Notes: generated by a model from the letters alone, not told the origin. A stretch of 53,093 nucleotides of DNA from Spirogloea muscicola (GCA_009602725.1 WELB01000033.1:865152-918244); one strand, 5' to 3'; positions 1-11,233 are shown, counted from the stretch's first letter. Numbers and translations: made by a program.

Positions 1-241
1 GCGTCTGCGGGACACAGCCCGCCGCGCAAGCCTAGCCAATAGGTCAAGCCACTGGGACCCAAGAGCCCCGTGCACGTCCACCGCCAAGGGGACGAACTCG
101 TCGGCAGGTGGGTGATCGGAGTGCTTGGCTGCCTTGCAGCGAGCGGCCTTCGAGGCAGCGTGGCCGGCCCGCGAGGCAGAGAGCCCCAGGTTGGAGCGGT
201 CGACCACATCGGTGGTGACTACGGGAAATATAGAGCGTCCG
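1..241 (-). pseudogene. Fragment of a LINE-type C-terminal nuclease-like domain
   Basis: One minus-strand frame (codons from 240 down to 1) is open for all 80 codons. It holds the motif FVPLAVDVHGALGSQWLDLL preceded by a Lys/Arg/Ala-rich helix with KHSD. The same arrangement (HYSD, LLPAAIDIFGCLG) occurs in the better preserved LINE open frame at 49383-49988, so this is probably the C-terminal end of a related LINE protein, or of a host gene with the same domain. It continues off the left edge. On the right it stops where the LTR of element P1 begins at 242, which shows the coding segment was broken by that insertion. Family assignment rests on motif resemblance only. Confidence 0.45.
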
Positions 242-375
242 TGTAATGAACCGGCCGTCTGGTAAAGCCACACGGCTCTGTTCATATTACATGACCAACT
301 ATTTGGTACAAGTGGGCCCGCCAGGTGGTACAAGTGGGCCCGCCATAACTGCATGTGTAGGCGAGGTTCCTTACA
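242..375 (+). repeat. LTR-B, 5' LTR of element P1, internally deleted
   Basis: Starts TGTAATGAACCGG and ends GAGGTTCCTTACA, the termini shared by all LTR-B copies here (full copies are 512-598 bp, e.g. 21629-22140). The GC-rich middle is missing and a short GTACAAGTGGGCCCGCC unit is duplicated. It is followed directly by a tRNA primer site, so it is the 5' LTR of a plus-strand element. Confidence 0.8.
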
Positions 376-378
376 ATT

Positions 379-390
379 TGGTATCAGAGG
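379..390 (+). other. Primer binding site for initiator tRNA-Met (P1)
   Basis: TGGTATCAGAGG lies three bases after the LTR end and matches 11 of 12 bases of the usual initiator tRNA-Met complement TGGTATCAGAGC. The same site recurs next to other LTRs in this window. Confidence 0.85.
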
Positions 391-884
391 CGGTCTTGCA
401 TCCATCGGGCTTGTGAGTTCTTGTGCTCGCTGCCGATGATGCAAGGATCCCCTGGATGTGCTGGCTTGACCTTTTCTGTCGAAGATAAGTTCCTTGCCAG
501 ACGTTGGTCCGGGAGGTTGCGACTCGTCAAGGGCGCCAGGAGCTGCGTCTTGAGCCAGCCGCGACCAGCACCAATCTGACTGCCTGATCCCTGAGGACCA
601 CTTACTGCGTTCGCTTCTTTGAGGCGGGGCTTGAGCCTGCAGCCTTTGTGTGGTAAGGTCAGTCGTGTGGCCAGCATTGATCGTGTGCATCGATCTTGGT
701 CACATCTGCGGCTGTCTGCCTGCCTGCTGATTGAGGTGTGAGGTTGCGCGCTGCCTTGCTTGCTCGCTCGCTGGTGCACCAGTCTTGCGATGTCCTGTAT
801 TGCGGTATGGAGTGTGTGATTTTCCGACTGTTGGAGCTGAATTGATCCCTCAGTGTCCTTCAGTCAGCGTGGTATCGCACGTCC
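391..884 (+). other. Untranslated leader of P1
   Basis: Sequence between the primer site and gag. It has a counterpart on the minus strand between 21613 and about 21160 (element M3), with the same GGTCTTGCATCCATC start. The open frames here are short and unconserved between the copies, so I see no gene. Confidence 0.6.
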
Positions 885-1810
885 AGTCCGCGGGTAAGCC
901 CTTCTCTGGAGGTACAGCGGTGGGCTGCCAAGGCAGCTGCTGCTGCGGAGCCAGCTGCTGCGGTAGCGGCTGCCGCGGAGCACGCCCAAGAGGGGCACGC
1001 CCAAGAGGGGCTCGCCCAAGCGGGGCAGCGCTCAAGCGGGGCACGCCCAAGCGGGGCGCGCCCAGGAGGGCATGCCCAACAGGGGCAGGCCGAGCTAGAA
1101 GCCGGAGGCTTGGAGGGCTTGTCGGCTGGGGATCTGCAACGCGTTGCACTCCTCACGCAGGACCTGGCGGCAGTCCAGGCTGCAATGGAGCCAGTTCCGC
1201 AGGGGCTATACCGCCTCCTTAAGAGGATGTGCGAGGAGCACCACACCACCATTGCCCAGCTCCATGCGGGACAGCGGCAAGCACAAGAGACCGATGCTGC
1301 GGGCCATTTGCTGCGCAGGAGCGGTGGCAACCCTGCGCATGGCCTCGCCAAGGGTCACGCACCAGGGATATACTCCGGTCGGGACGACCGCGGTGGACTG
1401 CAGCCCTGGCTCAGCGAAATGTCGGAGTGGCTCACTCCGCTACTGATGGAGCACGCTAGGAAAGTGCTCTGCACGCCAGACAGTGGGCGTGGCAAGCGTC
1501 CCCTAATGGAGGCAGGCGGATCTGCAGAGGCAGAGCGGGGCAGGAAGAGGTTTAACCCTAAGAAGAGCTCTAACGCTCGTCCCCATGGCGGCTTTCAGAA
1601 ACCACGCGTGACAGGTGCTGGCCCGCGAGTGGAAGGAGGTGGTGGCTGCTATGGCTGCGCGCCAAGAGCCACTAGATCGGGGACTGCCCGGCGGCAGGTC
1701 CATCTCCATCGAGGCCACGTCCACAGCGGCCTATAGGCCGGGACAAGAGAGATATAAAGGGCAAGCGTGAGTGCCTGACCCTTGCCTCTGGGAGCGATAT
1801 CATTCAGCCA
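885..1810 (+). pseudogene. gag: gag remnant of P1
   Basis: Capsid-type polyprotein of a Ty3/gypsy element, recognised by comparison with the M3 copy at 19991-21157. An Ala/Arg/Pro/Gly repeat region is followed by the conserved block GLSAGDLQRVALL (from about 1113), a region with PWLSEMSEWLTPLLMEHARK, and a nucleic-acid-binding tail. The zinc knuckle that is intact in M3 (CYGCGAKGHQLRDC) is broken here by a one-base deletion and a stop near 1660-1680. A second frameshift near 1100 separates the repeat region from the capsid block. It cannot make a complete Gag. It sits between the tRNA primer site and the protease remnant, as expected for gag. Confidence 0.7.
975..1100 (+). repeat. 15-bp minisatellite inside gag
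   Basis: About eight imperfect copies of a 15-bp unit like GCACGCCCAAGCGGG, in frame so that Gag gains Gly-Ala-Arg-Pro-(Arg/Ser) repeats. The M3 gag carries the same unit at 20920-21063 in a different copy number. Confidence 0.8.
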
Positions 1811-2210
1811 GAAGCACTTGAGCTGTTTGATCTTACTGGCATTCCTTGCCCGTCAACCAACATAACGGTTGTGCGCTCCATTTCTGCTTTGTTGCAATGT
1901 CTGGAGGCCGGAGGGCCTCTATTTGTGTGGGTTGCTCACAATGACTTGCAAGTGGCTGCACATGTCTATCTGAGCTGACCTGAGTGCCATCGGCCTGAAG
2001 ACATATCGTTCTTCGTTGTGCCACAAATACGCGGCGCGATTGATCGAGCTCCGCTGGGGATGTCGCTGTTGAGCTCGCACGGGGCGGGACGCAGGCTCCT
2101 TAGGCGTTGTGTCGATGCCACTCAGCGTAGGTCCTACCCGACAGCTGTCAGGATATATGGCCGGACACACTTCTGCTTTTTGAGGGGCTGGTTGCTGGCC
2201 ACCAGCTAGG

Positions 2211-4130
2211 ATCCTCATAGACTCAGGGGCCTCAGTGTCCTTGGTCAATTGGGCTTTGGTGTGCTCCACTAGCTTGCATTTGCAAGCAGTTGGTCTACCT
2301 AGAGTGACATTGGCCGATGGCAACCCCACCGATGTGCTGGTTTTGTGCACAATTCCAATTCGCATTCAGCAATTCAAGGCCGAGGTGCCTTGTTGTGCTA
2401 TTGCGTTGATCGTCAAATTTGATGTGATGTTGGGTACTGACTGACTGATTTGTGCCGCATCTGCTTGCCTCGAATTTGAACGCCAGACTTGCACTGTACA
2501 ACGTGGCGAACGGCGCTTTGTCCTTTGCAAGCAACTTCCCTGTGCACCGCCGCTGGCGGCAGAGGCTTCCATACTGCTGTCCGCCATGCAGTTGAAGCGA
2601 TTGATTCACAAGAAGACTGTGCAGATGGCATGTCTTGTGATGGTGGCGTCGAATGACGAGTCTAAGCCTGACTTGTGTGTAAATGCTGCGGATTCACATG
2701 GCGGGGTTCTTGATAAGCTGCTGGAAAAGTCTGCGGATGTGTTTCCCGACTCTTCCGGACGGTCCTCCTCACCGAGGTGTGGCTCGTACAACTCCATTGG
2801 AGACAGGCGCTCACCCGCCTCACCGTTCCATGTATCGGCTGAGGCCTCTCGAATTTTGAGAAATGCAGTCCCAGGTCGAGGACCTGTTGGCGAAGGGCTA
2901 CATTGAGCCCTCTCAGTCGCCATACGGAGAACCCATCCTCTTTGTCAAGAAGAAGGATGGCACTCTACGGATGTGCACTGATTATCGGGCTTTGAGTAAG
3001 CTTACTATCAAGAACCGATACCCATTGCCTCGATTAGATGATCTGTTCGATTGGCTTGCAGGGGCTACGGTGTGTAGCTCCCTGGACCTGGCCATAGGGT
3101 ATCACCAATTCGAATTACGCCTGCGGATGTTCCGAAGTCGGCATTTCGTACGCGCTTGGACATTTTCAGTTCAAGGTGCTGAGCTTCGGTCTGACCAATG
3201 CGCTGGCTGCATTTTGGGCTGTAATGACGAGGGTCTTTGGCCTCCTTGTCTACCACTTTGTGCTGGTTTACTTGGACGATATCATGGTATTTAGCAGAAC
3301 GCCTGAGGATCAAGTGCTGCAGTTGCTACGTGAAAGTCAATTGTATGCCAAGCGGTCCAAGTGCGCTTTTAACCAGCCAAAGCTAATATACCTTGGGCAT
3401 GTGGTGGGCAAAGACGGCATACGTGTCGACCCCAAGAAGACTTCGGTCGTACGGGATTGGCATGTGCCCCAAACTGTGCCACAATTCCGGTTCTTTCTGG
3501 GATTCGCAAATTACTTTCGGAAATTTCTGCAAGGCTATGGGAACTTGGCACTTCCTTTTACGAAGCTGACTTGTAAAGACATAACTTGGGATTGGTCGTC
3601 CGAATGCCAGAGGGCATTTGAGGGTATCCAGCAGGCGCTGACATCTCCGCCTGTGCTGGTCTTTCCTCGTGAAGGCGTGCCATATGAACTCGTCTGCGAT
3701 GACTCTTTGACCGGCATTGGTGCCGTTCTCTTGCAAGAGGGTCACCCGTTAGCATTTGAGAGTCGCCTGGTGATACCTGCAGAGCGAATTACTTCACGGG
3801 CGAGGAGGAATTGCTGGCTGTGGTGCACGCCTTACGTGTCTGGCGTTGCTACCTGGAAGGTGTGGCATTTAAGGCCGTCACAGATCATTGCCCGTTGACA
3901 TATTTCCACACGCAGCAGCATTTGACTAGGCGTCAAGCTCGATGGGCGGAGTGCATGGCACAATTCGATTTCCAGTGGGTTTCTCGCCCTGGACGCCTTG
4001 AATTCTGCGGACCCTGTGAGTCGCATCATTTGCAGCGCCGATGCGTTGGCTGCCTTGAATGCTTCTGGAGTGCGGGCTACCACCGACAATCTACCCATCA
4101 ATCGGCCACCACCGCCATGCTGACGGTCCC
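2211..4130 (+). pseudogene. pol: pol remnant of P1: protease, reverse transcriptase, RNase H
   Basis: Aspartic protease with ILIDSGAS (DSG at 2220-2228), then a linker, reverse transcriptase with [24 protein letters not shown] and the catalytic YLDD (3269-3280), and RNase H with LTGIGAVLLQEGHPLAFESR, DHCPLT and LTRRQARWAECMAQF. The frame is broken by a TGA near 2443 where M3 has Trp, by a deletion around 2750, by a one-base deletion near 3107 that M3 shares, and again around 3800. Coding similarity ends about 4130, before any integrase. The element therefore lost its 3' half. The 1811-2210 stretch upstream is the gag-protease link with no readable domain. Confidence 0.8.
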
Positions 4131-4499
4131 CGGTCAATGCCCCGTCAATAGCAACTGACGGTCTACTATCCTCAAGCTATCGTGACCAGTCTATTGTTCC
4201 CGTCAACACTAACGGTTAACGACGCCGTCAAGGCAGTCTACAGCGCTGCCGCCTCCCGTCGCCGTTTCAGCGCCAGCATCATGCTGTCTCGCGCGTCACG
4301 ACTCCGAGTTGCGCCGCTCTCAGCTCTAGGTTGAATCCACGCTTCCCAGCCTGGTGAAATGTCCGTCTCCAGGCATCTATCGAGCCTTTCCAGCGGCACT
4401 GACAGTCAATTGAATTGTCAGGCGGATGAGGTGTCTAGTCGCCAGGCATCTGCTAATACATTACTGCTGCGTTGACAGTCCAGGCATGTAAATACTACA
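4131..4499. other. No recognisable gene
   Basis: About 370 bp between the RNase H remnant of P1 and an LTR-A fragment. All frames carry stops and no motif is recognised. It may be decayed RNase H-integrase linker. Confidence 0.4.
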
Positions 4500-4790
4500 C
4501 TCTGGGCGGTACAAGGAGACACGAAGCGGCGCCCATTGGGCGGCACCGAGGAGGCACGACGCGGCGCCTTGGGTGGCGCGGCGGGGCGCGTCTGGCGGCT
4601 CCAAGGAAGCGCGAAGTGGCGCCTCCTGGACGGAGCAAGTGCGTTACGGACTCCCGGGCCTCGGACCATACTTAGCTACATACAGTGGAGCAAAGCTACC
4701 GATACTGTCTGGGGCTTTCAAACGGTAGATACGATTTAAACATGTAAGGTTACCGGCAACGTTGGCACTCTCAAATTGAGGGACATTACA
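4500..4790 (-). repeat. LTR-A fragment (3' LTR of M1)
   Basis: Ends (plus-strand reading) with AACGGTAGATACGAT, a TTGGCACTCTCAAA block and GACATTACA, then TACCTCCCCACTTAG, which is the reverse complement of the polypurine tract next to LTR-A in this window. The left part is GC-rich repeat of the AAGCGGCGCC type. The distal end of the LTR is missing. Confidence 0.65.
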
Positions 4791-5156
4791 TACCTCCCCA
4801 CTTAGATGTTCACGTCCTCGGGAACAAGAAGGGAACACTAAATAAGTACTAGACGACGAAGGGAAGAAGCAATGCCTTTTGTCAGATACTCTTGAACTAG
4901 AGAAGGAACATTGGTAAAGTTGACCGCAGATTCCATGTACAGTGCTCAAGCGCATAGCCTAGTCACCTGATAAGATACTCACGGGACTTACGACGCCCAC
5001 GGATGTCCCGGTGTGATTTAGATTCCCTCCACTTGATACTCTTCCTCGTTGTCAAGAACGAGGGGAGATGGGGGCGGTTAACACGGCCATCCCAATGGTA
5101 TGGCCCGAGCTGAGACACATTTTACCTGTGGCTCGTATGCGACCTTGCCGACCAGG

Positions 5157-5532
5157 TGTCATGAATCGCGCCCTAGCCCGAGCTCGAGCCGGCGCCCCGC
5201 GCCCTAAGCCTAATTCCAGCCTAGTCAGCCCTAACCCTAATCTGGGCTCCTCTAGAGGGTTCCCGAGGGACCCCGGGCATGGGAACGTCCTCCTGCAACT
5301 TCTAGATCTTTACAGAGGCCCTAGTGAGGCTAGGCTATATAAGGAGGGGGGCCCCTCTTGGGCCCCCATCTCCAGCAATCTGTATCCTGCCTGCTCACCT
5401 CTCGAGCACTCTGTACTCTTGCCCCTCCAGTAATCCAAGACGCCTTGTGCATCGTGCTTCCCAGTCTCTTGATCCTCGCTCGCAGTCCAGCTCCGCGTCC
5501 TAAGGCCCCGGGCCTCCGCCCGCCGCCTTACA
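5157..5532 (+). mobile_element. Solo LTR-D with CCAGG target duplication
   Basis: 376 bp, TGTCATGAATC to CGCCTTACA, nearly identical to the LTRs of the intact chromovirus at 40607-45937. CCAGG is present on both sides (5152-5156 and 5533-5537), and the host sequence reads through as integrase C-terminus of M1. The element's internal part was lost by LTR-LTR recombination. It contains a TATATAA promoter box and the ATCTCCAGCAAT segment predicted to start the transcript. Confidence 0.92.
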
Positions 5533-5581
5533 CCAGGCGCATTACACGTAAGAGTCCAACCCAACTTGGTAGCAACTTGTG

Positions 5582-6487
5582 TATGACATTCTCTGCTCTA
5601 ATCACACAGGTAGAGTCAGAATGTCCTGGTTTGGATTCGAGCATAGGGTGTTTTGGAGACAACCCTCATACAGGACAACGCCAACGCACATACGTGCACA
5701 GAGCGCAGCGGAAGTCTTACCCTGAGGCACCGCCCTAGGGCGGTGACTCTACCAATTGACTTACAGAGAGCCGGCAGGGCCCGCAGCGATGAGCTGCGGC
5801 GACGGCCTGGCAGCAGACGGCAACAGCAGAGCTGTGGCGGCGGCGGCAGCAGCAGGCAGCAGCGGGGCTGGCTAGGCAGCCGCAGGGCTGTGTCTCTCTC
5901 GGGCGTTGGTCCCCCCCGGAGTCTGACCAAGGCCCACTACTTATAGCGGTTCTCCTGCCACCCCCCCTGAGAGTGTGACGAGGGTCGCCCCCAGGGCCCT
6001 CCCTCGAAGGGGCGGGCCTGACAAGGGGATACGACAAATACAACAGGCTGGCACATAGGGCCAGAGGCCTGTAGCACGAGTCCAAGGGACTAGCGCCAAG
6101 AGGCCGGCGCGCGAGTCCAAGGGACTGGCGCGCTGCACAGCATGAGTCCAAGGGGCTAGCGCCAAGAGGCCGGCGCGTGAGTCCAAGGGACTGAGGCCAT
6201 GCGGACACAGGACCGAGGCCATGCAGCCATGAGGCCGAGAGAGCTGGTCAATCCGGTCAGCCCGCGGGGCGCCGTCCTGAGGGAGAGCTGACCCACCCGG
6301 CCGGCCTGCAGGGCGTGAGCCCAAGGCGTGCCGACAAGGTACGAAGCCCGGGACCCTCGAACCGTACTTAGCTACACGGAGTGCAGCTAAGCTACCCGCA
6401 CCGTTTGAGACTCCAAACGGTAGATACGCTACGCTCATGTAAGGTTATCGCGCGCCGTTAGCACCTTCAAACGGCGGAAACGTTACA
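5582..6487 (-). mobile_element. Solo LTR-A with TTGTG target duplication
   Basis: 906 bp flanked by TTGTG (5577-5581 and 6488-6492). The left end is TATGACATTC, a mutated TGTGACATC, and the right end is AACGTTACA. The middle holds the CAGCAG/GCGGCGG-rich block and repeated GAGTCCAAGGGACT units typical of LTR-A. It splits the integrase remnant of M1. Confidence 0.88.
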
Positions 6488-6965
6488 TTGTGCGTACCCA
6501 TAGCCCGCATGGCTAGGTGCTTCGTGCTCCACAGCACTTTGGACCCACGTCGAAGGACACATTCTTGCGACGTAGATCAGAATACTGCTTTTGCCGGTTG
6601 AGAGCAATTGTCAAGCTTGGTTAGCCCTCCGCTGAAACTCCAGGAGGTCACCAGTCAAAAGCTTACCGCTGCCGGAACGCGCTCTGGCCTCCCCACATGC
6701 AAAGGTGATCGGGGATGCTGACATCCAGGAAAAAGGGTGTGTTCGGTAGAGTCATGAAAGGCGTTGTCACAGCACACTCGCTGGAGTGAAGATAGTCCCC
6801 AGTCAGCTTGACAGAGATTTACAGAATGCCTTAGCATTTCTGCCAAAGCCCGCTATAACCTCACAGTCTGACCGGCTGGGTGTGGGTGGAAAGCTGTGGA
6901 CATGGATTGCTTGTGCCAATGGGCCTGCAAACTTTTCTCCAGAAGTGACCCACTGCGAGAATCGC

Positions 6966-7945
6966 TGTAACGTCCCTGTCCCTAGTTACACACTTTGGAT
7001 CAAAACGTCCTGTTTGGGGTTTAAACATAGGGTTATTTGGAGACGACCCCCTGACAGAGTAGAACGCCAGCGCACACAGCGCGCACATACGCGCACATAG
7101 CGCAGCGGAACCCTGAGGCACCGCCGGAAGTCGGCGACTCGTCCGGGGTCAGCAGCTAGTCCCCGCAAGGGGGCGCAGCCAAGGTACTTGCAGAGAGCCG
7201 GCGAGGCTTGCAGCGACGAGCCGAGGCGACGGGCTGGGCAGCAGGCGGCAGCAGCAGAGCTGTGGCGGCGGCTGCGGCAGCAGGCAGCAACAGGCAGCAG
7301 CAGGGCCGTGCCTCTCTTGGCGTCAAAAGTCCGACCGAGGAGTCTGGCCTCGGCCTACTACCGATAAGCGTTCCATCTGCCACCACTGCCCCGAGGGTGT
7401 GACGAGGGTCGCCCCCAAGGTCCTCCCCCGGAGGAGCGGGCCTGACAAGAGAACACGACAATTGCAAGAGGCTGGCGCATATGAGGAGAAGAATGGCCAG
7501 AGGCCCGTAGCACGAGTGAAGGGACTAGCGCCAAGAGGCCGGCGCGCGAGTCCAAGGGCCTGGCGCGTTGAACAGTACTAGCGTCAAGGAGGTGGCGCGC
7601 CAGGCCAAGAGCCTGGCTACCGGGGCCACCGGACTGAGGCCATGAGGACTGAGGCCACGAGGCCAAGCTGGCCCACTCGGCCAGCCCGCAGGACGTTGGC
7701 CTTAGGGAGAGCTGGCCCACCCGGCCAGCCCGCAGGGCGTGGGCCCGAGACGTGCGCACGTGGTACGGAGCCCGGGACCTCGAATCGTACTTAGCTACAT
7801 ACAGTGGAGCAAATTACCGGTAACATTTGGGACTTCGATGGTAGGCACGATGAAATCATCCTTCCCTCGTTCAAGAGCATCTGCCAAGGGACATTGCCTC
7901 TTCTCTCCGGCACCGTTGGCACTCTCAAACGGAGGAACCGTTGCA
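6966..7945 (-). repeat. LTR-A, 3' LTR of element M2
   Basis: 980 bp, TGTAACGTCCCTG to ACCGTTGCA. On its right the sequence continues with TACCTCCCCACTTAG, the reverse complement of the polypurine tract of M2, so this is the 3' LTR of a minus-strand element. On its left it abuts the integrase remnant of M1, the insertion target. Confidence 0.8.
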
Positions 7946-10555
7946 TACCTCCCCACTTAGTTGTGCACGTCCTCGGGAACAAGAAGGAGCACTACAGGAG
8001 GTCTACCCATGGGAATTAAGCTTGGCGGGAAGATGCCGGAGAGAAGAGGCAATGTCCCTTGGCAGATGCTCTTGAACGAGGGAAGGATGATTGGCGAAAT
8101 TGACCGCAGATTTTCATGTACTGTGCTCAGGCGCATAGCCTAGCCACTTGATAAGGTACTCACGGGACTTACGACGCCCACGAAGATTGGCCCGATGAGA
8201 CAAAGTCTCCTCCACGTGAGACTCCTACTCGTTGTCAAGAACGAGGGGAGGTGGGGGCGGTTGGACACGGCCATCCGTATGGTATGGCTCGAGCTTAGAC
8301 TCATGGAGTTTCCAGTGTACCGGGTATCGAGCTCATATGCGACCTTGCCGACCAGGCGCATCACATGAAAGGGTCCAACCCACGTTGGCAGCAATCTGTG
8401 CATACCTACAGCCCGCAAGGCTAGGAGCTTAGTGCTCAACTGCACTTGGGCAACACATTGAAGGACGCATCCGTGCGGCGGAGATCAGCAAACTGCTTGT
8501 GCTTTTCTGAGCGATTGTCAAGAATTGCTCAGCCCTCCGCTGAGCCTCCAGGAGGTCACCGGAAAAGCTTACTGCGGCTGGAACGCGCTCCGGCCTCCCC
8601 ACCTGCAAAGGTGAACGGGGATGCTGACAAACAGGAAGAAGGGTTTGTTTCGGGCAGTCATAAAAAGGCGGGGTTCACAGCATCCTCGCTGGAGCAAGGT
8701 ACTCGTCCCAGTCAGTCTGACTGAGGTTTACAAAATGCCTAAGCATGTCTGCCAAATCCCGCCTTAATTTCACAGTCTGACCGTCTGGTTGTGGGTGGAC
8801 AGCTGTGGACATGGATTGCTTGTGCCAATAGCCTGCACACTTCTTTCCAGAAGTGACCCGTGAAGCTAGGATCACGGTCAGACGTTTCGCGCGGGTAGTC
8901 CGTGCAGTTTCCATTCTCGATCGACAGACATGCCAGCAACCGGGCAGGCTGGGGAGCATGCCTGACTACGCTGGCAGGTGGCGCAAAGATTCACACACTA
9001 CTTAGACACACAAACCCGGCCACCATACGAGAAGCGTAATAGCTTTCCTTATCTTCCCACAACCCAAATGACCACTGTACTGAGAGGCTCACTAGTGTGC
9101 AAGGCATTGCAGTTGGGTACCATAATGGCGTCACCTCGCCACCAGAAGCCTTGGTCAAATACTGCTGTGCGTGGTTTGGTTGCTCGTGCAAACCAAGGGT
9201 CTGTACCATGCCCATCACATGTACGCACATACAGCTCAGAGAGGTTGGTGGTGCACTGCCGAGCGGCCACACGGGGAGGCCGCACGTCTGCGGTCTGAGC
9301 CCTTGTGGCACACAAGACAGGCTCCACAGCAGCCCCTACAATGTTTCGGTGACCGGGTTCGCAGCATTGATACTTCCAGGGTGCTACACCCGCTGAATTG
9401 GACTAGTACCGTACTACTAGCTCACCATGCATGACGCCTGCTCACCTGCTGTTGTGTGTGAAAGAAAGGTCGACTGGCTATGGCCCGTCGTTACAACCGT
9501 AATCAGCACCCTCGAGATAGCAACGCCACACATGGAGGGCGTGCACAACAGCTAGGAGCTCCTGCTCCCCGCGTATTTGAGATGCGCCCTGCAGGACTGA
9601 GCAGGCGAGTCTCAAACGCTACGGGGTGACCCACCTGCAAGAGAACGGCAAATGCTGAACAAAGAGGCGTCACATAATACATGACTACAATGGAGCGCCT
9701 TCTCGAGGCAAGGCCCTAAACAGGTGGGATCACTAGCACCCGTTTTGGTGTTCCTCAAATGCCTGTGGCACTTGGACGTCCACCCCAAGGTACGTCCTTA
9801 CGAATGAGCTTCGTAAGAGGAGATGCCATACTTCCGTGTCCTAGCAGGACTCGTGACAGGAGTGGGAATACTGTGCGAACCTAAAAAGGAACGCGGTTGC
9901 GGCACATTCCGTGGCACTTAGCCAGTCCTTCACGTCAGTCTCTGCAGACAGATGCAGCATGATTGACTACTAGCTTTGGGGTCGACCCGAACCCCGTCTT
10001 TGCGCACAACACGCCCAACTACTGGTGACAGACAGTTGGCATACAATTGATGCTCACGTCGCAAAGACAGCACGAGTTGCAGGTGCAATACGTGATCCGC
10101 GGGTGTCATACGGACACCAGTATGTCATCCAAGTATACCAGCACCGAGTCAAACGATGGGGCCAAAGACTTCCACTGTCACAGCTTGACATAAGACTAAA
10201 AGTGTCCGAGCGGCGCACAACAAGCCAAATCGGAACTGCACAGGCGTGGTGAAAAGTTGGTGATGATCTCTCACAAGTCGAGGGAGCAAAGCACACTTGC
10301 TTCTCTGAGACGATAACACAGATTCATCGATGCCAGGCAAAGGGTCTCGGCTCTTCACAGTGAGCTTGGTTACAGCTCGATGCTGGATGCACATCCGATG
10401 AATACGACAGGGCTTCACAAAGAAGCGGACAGGTGCACCATACTGCGACGGAGGGGACTCACTATGCCCGTATTGAAACAAGTCCGCCGCTTGGCATTTC
10501 ATATCTCAACACTCGAGAGTGAGTACTCAGTCGTTACAGAGGGCAGTATGGCGGC
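7946..10555 (-). pseudogene. pol: pol remnant of M2: RT, RNase H, integrase, chromodomain
   Basis: Read from right to left: a decayed reverse transcriptase (10502-9700; VTKLTVKSRDPLPG is still visible), RNase H (9650-9340), integrase (9330-8500, with a DMLRHFVNLSQTDWDEYL piece at 8675-8790), the GPY/F segment LPTWVGPFHVMRLVGKVAYE (about 8330-8400), and a chromodomain with REYLIKWLGYAPEHSTW (about 8100-8180). Frameshifts and stops occur every few hundred bases. This is the order of a chromodomain Ty3/gypsy Pol. The polypurine tract lies at 7946-7960 and the 3' LTR beyond it. The 5' half and 5' LTR are missing, replaced by the plus-strand fragment that starts near 10600. Confidence 0.75.
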
Positions 10556-10619
10556 AGAGCGCCGGACGCCCTTGAGCCACTTCGGATGAGGAGGCACCCG
10601 TCCAGAGGACCCTGGGACC

Positions 10620-11233
10620 CTCTCGGAGTCTCAGAGACGAGCTCGGCAATTATCGAAAATTGCTCAAAGTCGCCAGAAGGCTTATGCTGACGCACATCGG
10701 AAGGACGTGTCCCTCGATGTTGGTGCGCAAGTGCTGCTTAGCACGAAGCAATTATCCTTGCGGGGTGTGAATACGTCGCAAGTTGCTGCCCAAGTGGGTT
10801 GGACCATTTGCAGTAGTAGTACGCCTTGTGGGCAAGGTGTCCTACGAGCTGAAGACACTGGTGCATTAGAAGGTTCATAACGTCTAGTGTCTCAGCTGAG
10901 GGCCTTCCTTTCGGATGGTCGTGTCCAACCGCCCCCACCTCCACTACCGATCGAGGATGATCCTTATTTCGAGGTGGAAGATATCTTGTCTCATAGGGAC
11001 AAGCTCTGAGAGCGTAAGACCGTGACTATCTGGTGAAGTGGCTCATGTATGGGCCTGAGCACAACACGTGGGAGCCTGCGGCCACTTTGGCAAACTGTCC
11101 AGATGCTCTCGGGGATTACCTGGCCAAGGGTGGTAATTCTCCGAGGCTCGGTATAGGCAGCAGCCGTCGGGCATCTTATTACCTGTCGGCTGTTCCCTCG
11201 TTGTTCCCGAAGACGTGTACACCAGAGTGGGGA
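10620..11233 (+). pseudogene. Integrase C-terminus and chromodomain remnant (P2)
   Basis: Plus-strand frame with SQRRARQLSKIAQSRQKAYA, DVGAQVLLSTKQLSLRG, then a decayed GPY/F segment, a run of prolines at about 10930, and a chromodomain at 11034-11135 with KWLMYGPEHNTWEPAA. The same chromodomain is found on the minus strand at 32905-33090 (M5), so P2 and M5 are sister copies. Stops and a one-base shift break it. It ends in a polypurine stretch just before LTR-B. Confidence 0.75.

Larger units (their letters stand above)
4791..6965 (-). pseudogene. Integrase C-terminus and chromodomain remnant (M1), interrupted twice
   Basis: Three pieces belong together: 4791-5156, 5538-5581 and 6493-6965. 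In minus-strand order they carry the integrase C-terminal part (AEMLRHSVNLCQADW, GRPERVPAAVSF), a GPY/F-type region around the LTR insertions, and a decayed chromodomain with PPPSPLVLDNEEEYQVE-like sequence near 5030-5080. Stops and frameshifts are frequent. The pieces are continuous with one another once the solo LTRs at 5157 and 5582 are set aside, because target duplications join them exactly. At 6965 the sequence is cut by the LTR of M2. It once belonged to a chromodomain Ty3/gypsy element on the minus strand. Confidence 0.65.

Noticed and set aside
379-390. Possible tRNA gene end (TGGTATCAGAGG)
   Set aside because: Only the 12 bases complementary to a tRNA 3' end are present, always beside an LTR; these are primer sites, not tRNA genes.
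5219-5236. Telomere-like CCCTAACCCTAA in LTR-D
   Set aside because: Only two units, present in LTR copies at internal positions, so not a telomere or chromosome end.
5735-6438. Overlapping Ala/Arg/Pro/Ser-rich frames on the minus strand
   Set aside because: They lie inside a solo LTR-A and follow its CAGCAG and GAGTCCAAGGGACT repeats; similar frames occur in every LTR-A copy.
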